Origin: Dissulfurimicrobium hydrothermale
Lineage (GTDB): Bacteria > Desulfobacterota > Dissulfuribacteria > Dissulfuribacterales > Sh68
Assembly: GCF_022026155.1 (NCBI RefSeq)
Contig: NZ_CP085041.1
Coordinates: forward strand, 1,148,306 to 1,212,305
DNA length: 64,000 nt
Reading direction: 5' to 3'
The notes under the pieces were generated by a model. That model was given only the letters and a program-made list of their open reading frames with translations, searched no databases and was not told the origin of the DNA. The number at the start of each line of letters is the position of its first letter. Position 1 is the stretch's first letter. The translations under genes were made by a program, and so were the position numbers. Of this stretch, positions 50,897 through 59,394 are shown in pieces.

Positions 50897-52242
50897 GCCT
50901 TGTCTCCAATCGCCCGTTCTACAGCCTCTCTGATCTTTGTGAAGTCCTTTTCAAATGCCAATTGATTTTTGTTTGCCTGGCCTGCCAAGAGGACGGTCAT
51001 CTTTCCGTTTTTTTGTCCTATCCAGAGCCATATCCTTGAATGAGCGACCCAGAAGACAACTATAAAGCCGAGTATTAATGCCGTACATCCAAGCCAGACT
51101 ATCCATACGCCAGGGTCCTTTTTGACTTGAAGACCCGTCATGTAGCGGTTTTTTGCATCCACAAGAGAGATCTTATATGTATTGCCGCCGAGGCTCAGTT
51201 CTCTTTCGTGGCCTTTTAGAAGCCATACTGTATCAGCCTCTCCATTAGGCGACGCCGCCCATACCTGGGCTGCCGGCTCGCCGTGGATGCTCGGCAGATA
51301 TTGAATTATTCCGACAGAGAGCCTCCCCTCCGGCCATGCCACCCTTTCCATGGCTGGCACTGTCAGTGAACCCTGCCTGCCGTTGGACGCAATTATATGT
51401 AGATTGACTTCAGGGATACTGTTGTAACTTGCCTGATAAAAGGTGACGCCTTTATAGGTCAACGGGGAATTCACCATTATCGATTTGTGGAGCACCTCTT
51501 TGCCGTTTTCCAGGATAGTGAGGTCGGATACATATCTTTTGGGTGCACCGTTGTCATAAAAATCCACCGCAAATTTGTCGCATCGTACATCAAAACCAAG
51601 CGGTATATCCTCAAACGTCGAGCGGTTTATCACGTGATCGGTGGTTTCACCTTCAAAGAGCTCTACATAGCCCTTAAATCCCCAGAACAATCCGACCAAG
51701 GCGCCGATAAATATGATTATAATGCTACTGTGCAGGCCGTAGACCCCCCAGTAGCTCCATTTTCCCTTTTCGACCAGGTATAGGCGTCTATCGCCCGTGT
51801 CCCTTTCTTTTGGGATCCCGGCCGCGTTTTTAAAGGAATTCAATATGGGATCCAAATCCGCCTCTTTGTCTTTAAGTACCCATTCTTTTTTCAATTGAAG
51901 CCTTGAGAGATAATCGGGACCGCATGAAAGGCTGTCGCGTTTGAATATCCTGAGTGTAACGGGGAAGCGGTTTATAGTGCATACTACAAGGTTCAAACTG
52001 AAGAGGAGCAAAAGGGATACGAACCACCAGGCATGATATGTATCGTTAAGTCGCAGTGTGCTTATTATCTTGAAGAGATCCTGGCCGTATCTTTCAAGAT
52101 AAAATTGGTCGGCTTCGCCTTGAGGGATTAGGGTGCCAATGATCGAAGTGACGGCAAGGGTGATGAATAGAAATACAGCCAACTTGATAGAGGCGAGGGT
52201 ATTCCATAAAGGGTTGCCCTTGCGGCTCGTATTTGTCTCCAT
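50893..52242 (-). CDS. resB: Cytochrome c biogenesis protein ResB
   Basis: A 449-residue ResB: helices near the N-terminus (SIKLAVFLFITLAVTSIIGT), a second pair at about 70-95 and 160-185, a large periplasmic domain (about 190-370), and a C-terminal helix (VWIVWLGCTALILGFIVVFW). It partners CcsB in system II. It precedes ccsB with an ATGA overlap. A 361-base gap separates it from the upstream dsrE gene, so it probably has its own promoter. Confidence 0.93.
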   Translation of the reverse strand: METNTSRKGNPLWNTLASIKLAVFLFITLAVTSIIGTLIPQGEADQFYLERYGQDLFKIISTLRLNDTYHAWWFVSLLLLFSLNLVVCTINRFPVTLRIFKRDSLSCGPDYLSRLQLKKEWVLKDKEADLDPILNSFKNAAGIPKERDTGDRRLYLVEKGKWSYWGVYGLHSSIIIIFIGALVGLFWGFKGYVELFEGETTDHVINRSTFEDIPLGFDVRCDKFAVDFYDNGAPKRYVSDLTILENGKEVLHKSIMVNSPLTYKGVTFYQASYNSIPEVNLHIIASNGRQGSLTVPAMERVAWPEGRLSVGIIQYLPSIHGEPAAQVWAASPNGEADTVWLLKGHERELSLGGNTYKISLVDAKNRYMTGLQVKKDPGVWIVWLGCTALILGFIVVFWVAHSRIWLWIGQKNGKMTVLLAGQANKNQLAFEKDFTKIREAVERAIGDKA

Positions 52243-52603
52243 AAATTCGCTGGGCTAAGGCCTAGATGACATTGGGATCAACAATGTGCATTTTTAATAT
52301 CAAATGCCTTTTCGAGGGTTTTGATCGCACCTTTAACTATGCCTTGCCTTCTCCTTGCTTATAAGGAATTTTTGGCCGCTGTATTCTGTTTGTCATTGCG
52401 ATATACAGCAGATCCGCCATCCCCCCAACCTAAACACGCCAAAACCCCCTCTCCATGGGCATGACGCCTAGAGTCCCAAAGATTTGCGGCTCAATTTACC
52501 GCCTGTATATTTTTATGTCAATGAGGTTATTTTAAGGACAGCGACCGCCCTTTCCTGCTTTTATATAGTCTGATGGCGTAAGGAAAAAGGGCGGCCGTGG
52601 GGA
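52243..52603. other. Intergenic region between dsrE and resB
   Basis: About 360 bases with no gene found. The right side holds the dsrE-distal hairpin; the left side must hold the resB promoter, but no clear -35/-10 pair stands out. A short segment (CCCCCAACCTAAACACG, 52422-52438) nearly matches one at 44452-44469 upstream of the octaheme gene. Confidence 0.5.
52545..52594 (-). terminator. Hairpin at the end of the hdr/dsrE operon
   Basis: CCGCCCTTTCC at 52545-52555 pairs with GGAAAAAGGGCGG at 52582-52594 with a two-base bulge. It lies about ten bases past the dsrE stop in the direction of transcription, where a terminator is expected. The following minus-strand sequence lacks a strong T-run, so it may act with Rho or as an mRNA-end stabiliser. 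Confidence 0.45.
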
Positions 52604-52978
52604 TCAGTAATTTAGAACTGCGTTGGCCTCAAGCACTGTATGCACAAGGCGGCCTGCCTTGATGGGTTGTGCGCCTTCGACCATCATATCGAGCGAGATG
52701 CGGCGTTCCTCAATACACGGTATGCAGATGAAGAGCTTACCTCCGAGTCTAATAAAGTCATCCACCATTTTTTTGAGGGGTTCAAGCCCTGGTGCCACTA
52801 TGTGCTCATAGACCCCCTTTTTGGCCGTAAGCACGCCTTTGGCCTGTAGTATCACGGTCACCTCAACATCCATCGCCAGGGCGGCGTTGGCCACTACAAA
52901 GGGAAGTGATGCCTTTTCAGGGTCTTCCGGACCATGGGTTACAATTATGACCAGTTTTTCACTCTTGCTCTCCGACAT
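52604..52978 (-). CDS. DsrE-family sulfur-carrier protein
   Basis: A 124-residue protein with the DsrE/YchN fold: VIIVTHGPEDPEKASLPF start, AMDVEVTVILQAKGV, and ICIPCIEERRI with a candidate sulfur-binding cysteine pair position (Cys in PCIEER). DsrE-like proteins carry persulfide sulfur between TusA and downstream enzymes. ATG 52978 is chosen because AGGAGG lies six bases upstream; the ATG at 52984 is too close. As the last gene after hdrB, with tusA at the other end, it brackets the hdr genes and suggests that sulfane sulfur is the substrate. Confidence 0.88.
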   Translation of the reverse strand: MSESKSEKLVIIVTHGPEDPEKASLPFVVANAALAMDVEVTVILQAKGVLTAKKGVYEHIVAPGLEPLKKMVDDFIRLGGKLFICIPCIEERRISLDMMVEGAQPIKAGRLVHTVLEANAVLNY

Positions 52979-53118
52979 TTTCATCCTCCTATTTTATATT
53001 TTATTTGATTTTATTCGTAATGGTCCTTCATCTTCCGGCTTTTGGTCTAACGCCATGTCGCAGGTGATGGGAGGCGCATAGCGAAGTTTTTGCAAGACTA
53101 GCAGCTGCTATGGGTCAG

Positions 53119-54093
53119 TCAAACATGTGCACAATAGGCCTTGGCAAGATACTCTGATATATCAGTAACCTTTAGATCTACATCGGCCTTGGCTGCTGCA
53201 CCTTGCAGGTTTACAAGGCATATCGGGCACATGGTTGTTATTTTATTGCCGCACTCGGCAAGCTGGCCCAGGCGTTTTCGGGCGATCTCATGCGCCTTGC
53301 CTGGAAAGAGCGATTCTATAGGTCCTCCGCAGCAATGGGTGAGCCTTTCAGAGAGTTCAGGTTCATGGAGTCTTGCCCCTGTCTTTTTAAGTAGAAGTCT
53401 TGGCTCTTTTGTGACGCCTTCATGCCTTGCATAGACGCATGAGTCATGGATGACAAGGTCAGCATCAAGGGGGTTTCTGGCGTCTGTATCTTGTTCACAA
53501 AGGACTTCGAGATAGCTTGCGACCTCAAGGTCATAGCCCTTGATGAATTTTGGATATATAGTCCTCAGCATATTTGTGGTGTGTGGATCTACGGTAATTA
53601 CACGCCTTACTTTATTTTCTTTTAAAAGCCTATAGACCTTCCGTGCGTGCATCTCAAAGACATGGTCGATCCCCTGGTCGAATATGAGCGCCCCTGTATA
53701 AAGTTCTCTTTCAAAGAGACAGCCAAAGTCAACCTCTGCCTCCTTGAGCAACATGGCGATATTCCGCAGGTAATTGTTATATCGCGCCTGTTCCTCCGGG
53801 GATGGGCTGCCCATGAATGTAATGAGGTTTACGGCCTTGTTTGCAATGCGACCCATCCAGAAATATCTTGTCAGGATCGAGTTTTCAAGACCGGCCATCT
53901 TCTCGGCCATGATCTTGATGGAGGGAATGAGCTGATACATGTGTCCAGTGTAGATGATGGTCTCTCCACCCTCTTTTATTCCGAGTCCGTCTGCCCAGGC
54001 CGAAATCAACCTCTTCGGCAGTGGGAGTACACTGCCTCTCAGCCTTATATTGTCGGTCAAGATACCAAGGATATCTCCTATAGGAAGTGGCAT
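53119..54093 (-). CDS. HdrB-like CCG-domain Fe-S protein with one intact site
   Basis: A 324-residue protein related to heterodisulfide reductase subunit B/D. The C-terminal cysteine-rich domain is intact (HDSCVYARHEG, then HCCGGP, then CPIC), giving C-x34-CC-x33-CxxC, which in the family holds a non-cubane 4Fe-4S cluster. The N-terminal equivalent has lost its ligands: IYTGHMYQ replaces the usual GC pattern. HdrB catalyses disulfide reduction at two such clusters, so this version should have a single active site, like DsrK. It lies between hdrC and dsrE in the sulfur operon. Confidence 0.82.
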   Translation of the reverse strand: MPLPIGDILGILTDNIRLRGSVLPLPKRLISAWADGLGIKEGGETIIYTGHMYQLIPSIKIMAEKMAGLENSILTRYFWMGRIANKAVNLITFMGSPSPEEQARYNNYLRNIAMLLKEAEVDFGCLFERELYTGALIFDQGIDHVFEMHARKVYRLLKENKVRRVITVDPHTTNMLRTIYPKFIKGYDLEVASYLEVLCEQDTDARNPLDADLVIHDSCVYARHEGVTKEPRLLLKKTGARLHEPELSERLTHCCGGPIESLFPGKAHEIARKRLGQLAECGNKITTMCPICLVNLQGAAAKADVDLKVTDISEYLAKAYCAHV

Positions 54094-54105
54094 GGCGCAG
54101 TTCCT

Positions 54106-54408
54106 TTATAATCCATATACGTGCCTGCCTATATATCTCCTGAGGACCCTGATGTTTTCCGCAATTCTGACCCCTTCCGGGCAGTTGTCCTCGCACATCC
54201 TGCAAAGCAGGCACGAATAGATGGCGTCTTTATTTTCCATGAGTTTGTCTTTCATCCCCATAAGGACGTAGCGAAATAGTATCCTTGGAAGGATATTGAT
54301 CCCCATGGGGCAAAGGGCTGTACATGTGCCGCAGTTAAAGCACTGTGCTGCATTGAACTTGTCGTACGACCCTATCTCTTTTGAGAATTTTATGTCAAGC
54401 CTTTGCAT
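54106..54408 (-). CDS. HdrC-like ferredoxin
   Basis: A 100-residue protein with two 4Fe-4S sites, CFNCGTCTALCP and CLLCRMCEDNCPEG, in the helical frame typical of HdrC, which passes electrons from HdrA to HdrB. ATG 54408 is taken as the start; it overlaps the HTH gene's end by 14 bases. An in-frame start at 54432 would lie deeper in that gene. It directly precedes hdrB. Confidence 0.88.
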   Translation of the reverse strand: MQRLDIKFSKEIGSYDKFNAAQCFNCGTCTALCPMGINILPRILFRYVLMGMKDKLMENKDAIYSCLLCRMCEDNCPEGVRIAENIRVLRRYIGRHVYGL

Positions 54409-54661
54409 GATCCTGGCCCATCCTTCCGACAAATTTGTATCGGAAGTAGTCGTCCCTTCTGTTTTTGGGTATCTCTTCTATATATCCATATCTCCGCATG
54501 GCCATGACAATCCTTACCATCTCATGCGAAGGGAGGTTCAATGCGTCGGCAAGTTCCGGTATTGTCTTAGGCCCTTCGTGCAAGAGGCCTGCTATCTTGT
54601 CTTTGAGATACATTTCGTCCCGCATGACCTCGCGAATATTTCGATTTGACTGCCTTTCCAT
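54395..54661 (-). CDS. Small winged-helix/HTH protein inside the hdr operon
   Basis: An 88-residue protein with a HTH pattern (LLHEGPKTIPELADALNLPS, then HEMVRIVMAMRRYGYIEEI), as in MarR- or TrmB-like small regulators. It begins at ATG 54661 overlapping the hdrA stop (TGATG) and ends inside hdrC, so it is co-translated with the Hdr subunits. It could regulate the operon or act as a structural adaptor. I know of no named family. Confidence 0.72.
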   Translation of the reverse strand: MERQSNRNIREVMRDEMYLKDKIAGLLHEGPKTIPELADALNLPSHEMVRIVMAMRRYGYIEEIPKNRRDDYFRYKFVGRMGQDHAKA

Positions 54662-56394
54662 CACTTGGCCTCCCTTGCCATAGCTGAGATCATAGACCTT
54701 ATCTGGGCGTCTGTATAGCCTTCTATGTCGATTGCCCTTTTAGGGCATGCCGGGACGCAGGCCCCGCAGCCCTTACAGGCCGCCGGGTTGATCCCGGCTA
54801 TTTTTTTGTCTTTGATTTCGACTTGCCTTATGGCGTCAAATGGGCATGCCGGGACGCAGGCCCCGCACCAGGTGCAGATATCGGCATCCGCCTTGGCAAC
54901 GAGCGGTTCGATGTCTACATGTCCCTTTAGCAAGAGTCCTGCAGCCTTAGCGGCGGCAGCTAGAGAGCTTGTTACGCTTTCAGAGAGGGTCTTCGGGCCT
55001 TGCGCCGTACCAGCAATGAATATACCATTCATCACCGTCTCAACCGGCCTCAGTTTTGGGTGTATCTCGGTGAAAAATCCGTCCTTGCCTATAGGTATCT
55101 TTAATATGCCGGAAAGCCTGCCGCCTTTGCCTGGTGTCATGCCGGTTACAAGGACCACCAGGTCGGCGCCTATCTCTATTTCCTCGTTGCCGGTTAGCCT
55201 ATCCTTGACCCTGACGAGCAGTCCTTCGTTAGTTTTTTCCACGGTCGGTGGTTCGTCCGGATCATACTTAAGGAAAAGCGAGTCAGCTTCAAGCGCCCGA
55301 GTATACAGCAATTCATATTTTCCATATGTCCTTATGTCGCGATAGATGTGGAATTGTGAGATATGGGGGTCGAGTTTATGGGCCAAAATGGCGGTATGAA
55401 CCGCCGAGGCGCAGCAATAGCGCGAGCAATAGGTATATCGATCGTCGCCGGCGGACTGTCTTGATCCTACGCAGTAGATATAGACGATGCTTCGGACCGT
55501 CTTACCCGCATATTCCACCCCTCTTTTCTGTTTGGCAAGGAGTTTTTTGTATTCAGGAAGGGTGATGACCCCTTTGATTCCATAGCCAAACTCACCGTTT
55601 TTTGGCGTGTATGGAGAGAAGCCGATGGTTACGATAATCGCTCCAACATTAAAGGAGGCGGGGTTTTGTCCTTTTATGTCTACTTTTATCAGAAAGTTTC
55701 CAACGCTCCCGCCCTTTTCAACGACTTCCGCCTCTGTAAATAGTGTTATGTTCTCATGTTCTATTGCGGCCTTTGATAGTGAATGAGCCATTTCTTCCCC
55801 GTCTCTGTCGTCAGGAAACAACCTTCCTAGGCCTTTGATGAAGCCTCCTGGCTCCGGTGAACGCTCTACAAGATAAACTTTCAGACCCATATCGGCCAGG
55901 GCGATTGCACTCCTGAGCCCGGCCGCTCCCGCCCCTATGATGAGCACGCCTGGTGTCGTATCTACACGGATTTCTTGAAGGGGAATTGCGAGTCTGGTCC
56001 TTGCCACACCTGAACGGACAAGCCTGACGGCCTTTTCGGTTGCCGCCTGCCTGTTGTGGGTGTGGGCCCATGAACACTGTTCCCTGATATTGACCTGTGT
56101 GTACCTGTATGGATTGAGCCCGGCCCGTTCGGCCATGGCCCTGAAGGTCTGGAGGTGCAGCCTGGGGGAGCAGGAGGCTATAACAATTCCGTCGAGGCCG
56201 TTTTCTTTGATTGCCCGAATCATCTCCTGCTGGGCGGCGTCGGAACACGAGAACATATTGGTCTTGGCAAAGACTACGCCTTTTTCGTCTTTTATGACGT
56301 CACGGACCTTCTCTACATCTACATAATCGGAGATGTTCCCCCCACAGTGGCATATGAATACCCCGATCTTCTTGTTTTCGGCATCAGTGTTCAT
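54661..56394 (-). CDS. HdrA-like flavoprotein
   Basis: A 577-residue HdrA: an N-terminal domain with GVFICHCGGNISDYVDVEKV, the cluster-binding cysteines (MFSCSDAAQQ, IASCSPRLH, REQCSWAH), an FAD fold (GVLIIGAGAAGLRSAIALAD), and two C-terminal 4Fe-4S sites (CTWCGACVPACP, CKGCGACVPACP). HdrA binds the bifurcating FAD and links the electron donor to HdrC. The inserted ferredoxin of some HdrA proteins is missing here, but the second hdrA gene just upstream has one. It overlaps that gene by 11 bases. Confidence 0.9.
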   Translation of the reverse strand: MNTDAENKKIGVFICHCGGNISDYVDVEKVRDVIKDEKGVVFAKTNMFSCSDAAQQEMIRAIKENGLDGIVIASCSPRLHLQTFRAMAERAGLNPYRYTQVNIREQCSWAHTHNRQAATEKAVRLVRSGVARTRLAIPLQEIRVDTTPGVLIIGAGAAGLRSAIALADMGLKVYLVERSPEPGGFIKGLGRLFPDDRDGEEMAHSLSKAAIEHENITLFTEAEVVEKGGSVGNFLIKVDIKGQNPASFNVGAIIVTIGFSPYTPKNGEFGYGIKGVITLPEYKKLLAKQKRGVEYAGKTVRSIVYIYCVGSRQSAGDDRYTYCSRYCCASAVHTAILAHKLDPHISQFHIYRDIRTYGKYELLYTRALEADSLFLKYDPDEPPTVEKTNEGLLVRVKDRLTGNEEIEIGADLVVLVTGMTPGKGGRLSGILKIPIGKDGFFTEIHPKLRPVETVMNGIFIAGTAQGPKTLSESVTSSLAAAAKAAGLLLKGHVDIEPLVAKADADICTWCGACVPACPFDAIRQVEIKDKKIAGINPAACKGCGACVPACPKRAIDIEGYTDAQIRSMISAMAREAK

Positions 56395-58627
56395 CTTTCG
56401 CCGCCTTTTTTAGATAAGCTGCAATTTGGGCAGCAGCAGCCCCTGCATGTAGCACACTGTCAGGTATGTCCCTTATGCCGGAGGCCGCCCCCGCCACAAA
56501 AACCCCTTCGATGTTGGTCTGTCCCGGTTCAATGGCTTCGTCTGATTCGGCTATGAAGAAGGAATTCGGGTCGACCCCAAGCCCTTCGCCTTTAAAGCAA
56601 CCGAGCATATCCAAGTTGGGCAGCCCACCCACCGAGAGTGCTACAAGGTCGTGTTCAGCCTTTTTAACCCCGCCGCCCCCTTCTATGTCTTCATAATAGA
56701 GTATGAGATCATGGTTGACAGTCTCTTCAATACGGGCCACCTTGCCCTTTATGAAGCGGACGCTCATAGCCTTGGCTTGTTCGTAAAATTCGTCATAGCC
56801 CTTGCCAAAGGCCCGTATGTCTATGTAATAAATAGTCACCTCGGCTATAGGCAGGGCACCCATGATGAGCTGCGCTTGTTTGACCGAATACATGCAACAG
56901 ATGCGGGAACAGATTGAGTTTTTGATCGTCTTGTCCCTTGAGCCGGTACAGAGGACAAATGCAATGTTGTTCGGCGCCTTGCCGTCAGAGGGTCGGAGGA
57001 CAGCGTTATAAGGCCTAGTCGGTGCAAGAAGGCGGTCCATCTGCATAGCGTCTATCACATTTGGGAAACGGCCGTATCCGAGTGCCGGTTTATTTTTTGC
57101 ATCAAAGAGATTAAATCCCGTCGTTATAAGTACCGCTCCAACGGTCAATTCTAATTCTTTTGGCCTCATATCAAGCGAGATAGCCTCTGCCGGGCAGACA
57201 GCAACACATCGATGGCATTCGGAACATCCGCCGCAATCCAGACAGCGGTTTGCCTCGAGGCGTGCCTCTTCGTCAGTCATGAGGGTGGCGTTAGGCTTGA
57301 TAGGCATCCTGTGTGTTATCCCATTCGTTGTCCTTGACAGCACATCTTGTTTATCGGCCGCATGGAATCTGTCGTCAAACTTGGCACACTTCAGCGGTTC
57401 ACCTTTGAGGTAGCGGTCGATATAAAATGCAGCCCGCTTGCCCTGAGCTATGCCAAGGATTGTCTTGGAAGGATCTGTAGCCGCGTCTCCTCCTGCAAAG
57501 ACATGGGGAAGGGAAGCCTGGAGCGTCTCTTTATCGGTTTCTATGGACTTATTGGGTCTGAGCTTGAGATCGCAGATAAGTCCAGCGGTGTTTTTTGATT
57601 TATTGGCACTTGATCGATCAAGGGCGATATATACAGCATCAAACCCTTCGTCTTTTAGGGTTTTGAGTGATATCGGGCCGATGTTGGTCATCACCTTGAC
57701 GCCAACGGCCGTTATGTTTTTGATGTCGCGGTCCAGGATGCGTTCTGGCAGGCGGCCGTTTTTTACCGCATCGCGAAGTATGCCGCCTATCTCTGCTTCT
57801 GACTCGAATATCGTGACCTCGTAGCCGGATTTGGCCAGAAAATAGGCTGCGGCAAGCCCCGACGGACCTGATCCTGCTACAGCCACTCTTTTGTCGTTTT
57901 TATTTTTTGGTGGTCCATATTCAGGCTCGGCGTGGTTTTGATAATATCTATCAGCCATAAATTGTTTGATGGCACGTATCCGGACAGGCCCTTCAAGCGT
58001 ACTTCTCGTGCATCTTTTTTCACATGGTGCGAAACACAATCTACCCAGGCTTCCAGGGAGAGGTGCATCCTCCATGTGTAGATGAAATGCCTCGTCAAAC
58101 CTGCCGGCACGTACAAGGGAACAGTAACCATGGGCCTTGACGCCGCCAGGGCAGGTGTGTGAACAAGGTGATTGTCCGTGCCTTTCTATAATAGCCTTCT
58201 TGGGCACGGCCTGCGGAAATGGTATGTAGATAGCGCGTCTGGCGATCATGCCGCTGTTGAACTGGTCAGGGATCGCTACGGTACAAGCGAATTCGCACTG
58301 TGAGCACCCAGTGCACCTTGTATGGTCAACAAAAGTGGGTTTTTTTTCAATTTTTACAGTGAAGCCGTCGCCTCTTTTTAGTATTTCCTTGACCTCACTG
58401 TAGATCAAGATGTCGATATTCGGGTGATTAGCCGCCGCTGCCATCTTGGGTGTGGATATACAGCTTGAGCAATCGAGTGTCGGAAATACCTTGCTCAGTA
58501 GAATCATCTTGCCGCCGATGCTGGCTTCTTTTTCTACCAGAAGCGTCTTGAAGCCCATGTCTCCAAGAGACAAAGCGGCCTCCATTCCTGCGATCCCGGC
58601 CCCGATTACAAGGACGCCATAATCCAT
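56384..58627 (-). CDS. HdrA-like flavoprotein with internal GltD-like insert lacking the NAD(P)H domain
   Basis: A 747-residue protein. Residues 1-145 are HdrA-like: FAD motif GVLVIGAGIAGMEAALS, Cys53/Cys56 in CSSC, and a 4Fe-4S site at Cys105-Cys115 (CTGCSQCEFAC). From about 155 to 460 a GltD-like segment is inserted (CPGGVKAHGYCSLVRAG, VAVAGSGPSGLAAAYFLAKS, AGGDAATDP). HdrA sequence then resumes with CLDCGGCSECHRCVAVCP and ICSRICCMYSVKQ. The insert has the FAD halves but no GGGNxAxD Rossmann block between about 336 and 350, where GltD binds NADPH. So it probably does not use NADPH and may act as an electron-splitting scaffold. FlpD is encoded next to it. Confidence 0.85.
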   Translation of the reverse strand: MDYGVLVIGAGIAGMEAALSLGDMGFKTLLVEKEASIGGKMILLSKVFPTLDCSSCISTPKMAAAANHPNIDILIYSEVKEILKRGDGFTVKIEKKPTFVDHTRCTGCSQCEFACTVAIPDQFNSGMIARRAIYIPFPQAVPKKAIIERHGQSPCSHTCPGGVKAHGYCSLVRAGRFDEAFHLHMEDAPLPGSLGRLCFAPCEKRCTRSTLEGPVRIRAIKQFMADRYYQNHAEPEYGPPKNKNDKRVAVAGSGPSGLAAAYFLAKSGYEVTIFESEAEIGGILRDAVKNGRLPERILDRDIKNITAVGVKVMTNIGPISLKTLKDEGFDAVYIALDRSSANKSKNTAGLICDLKLRPNKSIETDKETLQASLPHVFAGGDAATDPSKTILGIAQGKRAAFYIDRYLKGEPLKCAKFDDRFHAADKQDVLSRTTNGITHRMPIKPNATLMTDEEARLEANRCLDCGGCSECHRCVAVCPAEAISLDMRPKELELTVGAVLITTGFNLFDAKNKPALGYGRFPNVIDAMQMDRLLAPTRPYNAVLRPSDGKAPNNIAFVLCTGSRDKTIKNSICSRICCMYSVKQAQLIMGALPIAEVTIYYIDIRAFGKGYDEFYEQAKAMSVRFIKGKVARIEETVNHDLILYYEDIEGGGGVKKAEHDLVALSVGGLPNLDMLGCFKGEGLGVDPNSFFIAESDEAIEPGQTNIEGVFVAGAASGIRDIPDSVLHAGAAAAQIAAYLKKAAKDEH

Positions 58628-58642
58628 GACATATCCCTTTCT

Positions 58643-59053
58643 TTATGTCTTTGCTTGATCCATTTCGCCAAGTGCCTTGTGGAATTTTTTTATGTGACTC
58701 ACAAATGACTCGGAACAGACCGAGCATATTGCAGCCATTTTAAGCCGCCTTGGATCGAGCCCATCGGCCCTTAACATCTCCTGCGCATTTTTCACGATCT
58801 CGGCCGTTCTGTCTGTGCAATCGGTAAGATATGGGCAGTCAGTACCGTCAGCGGCTATGAACACACCATCGAAGCCTTCTTTTAAGGCATAGATCACCCA
58901 TTCAGGTCTTATTCCACTGGAGCACGGCACAGAGATCGACACCACTGACGCCGGATAGTCCATGTGCGATGCCCCAGCAAGGTCTATCCCAAGATCGGAG
59001 ATGCTGTTGGTGGAAAACACCAATATCTTTGGACCGCCCTTATCGTCGTACAT
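58643..59053 (-). CDS. FlpD/MvhD-like iron-sulfur electron transfer protein
   Basis: A 136-residue protein matching the small delta subunit (MvhD/FlpD) that hands electrons to HdrA: ILVFSTNSISDLG start, VSISVPCSSGIRPEWVI, and cysteines in GTDCPYLTDCTDRTAE and ICSVCSESF. In methanogens MvhD takes electrons from hydrogenase and FlpD from formate dehydrogenase. Here no such donor is adjacent, so the source is unknown. It sits between tusA and the first hdrA, 28 bases from tusA. Confidence 0.85.
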   Translation of the reverse strand: MYDDKGGPKILVFSTNSISDLGIDLAGASHMDYPASVVSISVPCSSGIRPEWVIYALKEGFDGVFIAADGTDCPYLTDCTDRTAEIVKNAQEMLRADGLDPRRLKMAAICSVCSESFVSHIKKFHKALGEMDQAKT

Positions 59054-59081
59054 AAGATTATAACCTTAAGTAAAGTAGTAT

Positions 59082-59333
59082 CTATTTTTTTCTCTTTACA
59101 AATAGCCTCCAATAACCCGCTTCTTCAAGCGTGCCCAAGAATTCATGTCCTACCTTGTCTGCCCAGAGCGGCAGGTCGTCGTTAGTGCCTTCATCAGAAG
59201 AGAGCACCTCCATGATTCCGCCCACCGGCACCGAAGCTATTTCACGTTTTGCTGCCAGCAAAGGACCGGGGCAAGCCGTGCCTCTTGCATCGATCGTCTT
59301 GTCTGCCTTTAAATTTTTAAGATCCGTGGCCAT
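59082..59333 (-). CDS. tusA: TusA-family sulfur carrier
   Basis: An 83-residue protein with the TusA motif IDARGTACPGPLL, whose cysteine carries persulfide. TusA links sulfur donors to DsrE/sHdr-type systems. It heads the operon (minus strand) with FlpD, both HdrA proteins, HdrC, HdrB and DsrE behind it. Together with DsrE this matches gene neighbourhoods reported in sulfur-oxidising and sulfur-disproportionating bacteria. Confidence 0.92.
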   Translation of the reverse strand: MATDLKNLKADKTIDARGTACPGPLLAAKREIASVPVGGIMEVLSSDEGTNDDLPLWADKVGHEFLGTLEEAGYWRLFVKRKK

Positions 59334-59379
59334 CTTTATTTCTCCATATTTTTTTTAAATCTTTATATATGTAAGATAG

Positions 59380-59394
59380 ATGATTGTCAATCAT
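59380..59394. promoter_or_regulatory. Perfect 15-base palindrome between divergent tusA and nifX-like operons
   Basis: ATGATTGTCAATCAT at 59380-59394 is an inverted repeat with one central base. It lies 47 bases before tusA (minus) and 167 bases before the next plus-strand gene, in an AT-rich divergent promoter region. A regulator could control one or both operons from here. No clear -35/-10 pair was fixed. Confidence 0.5.

Noticed and set aside
44452-52438. Near-identical short segments CCCCCAACCTAAAACACG (44452-44469) and CCCCCAACCTAAACACG (52422-52438)
   Set aside because: Only 17-18 bases with one indel, two copies, and different positions relative to genes. Not enough to call a repeat family or operator.
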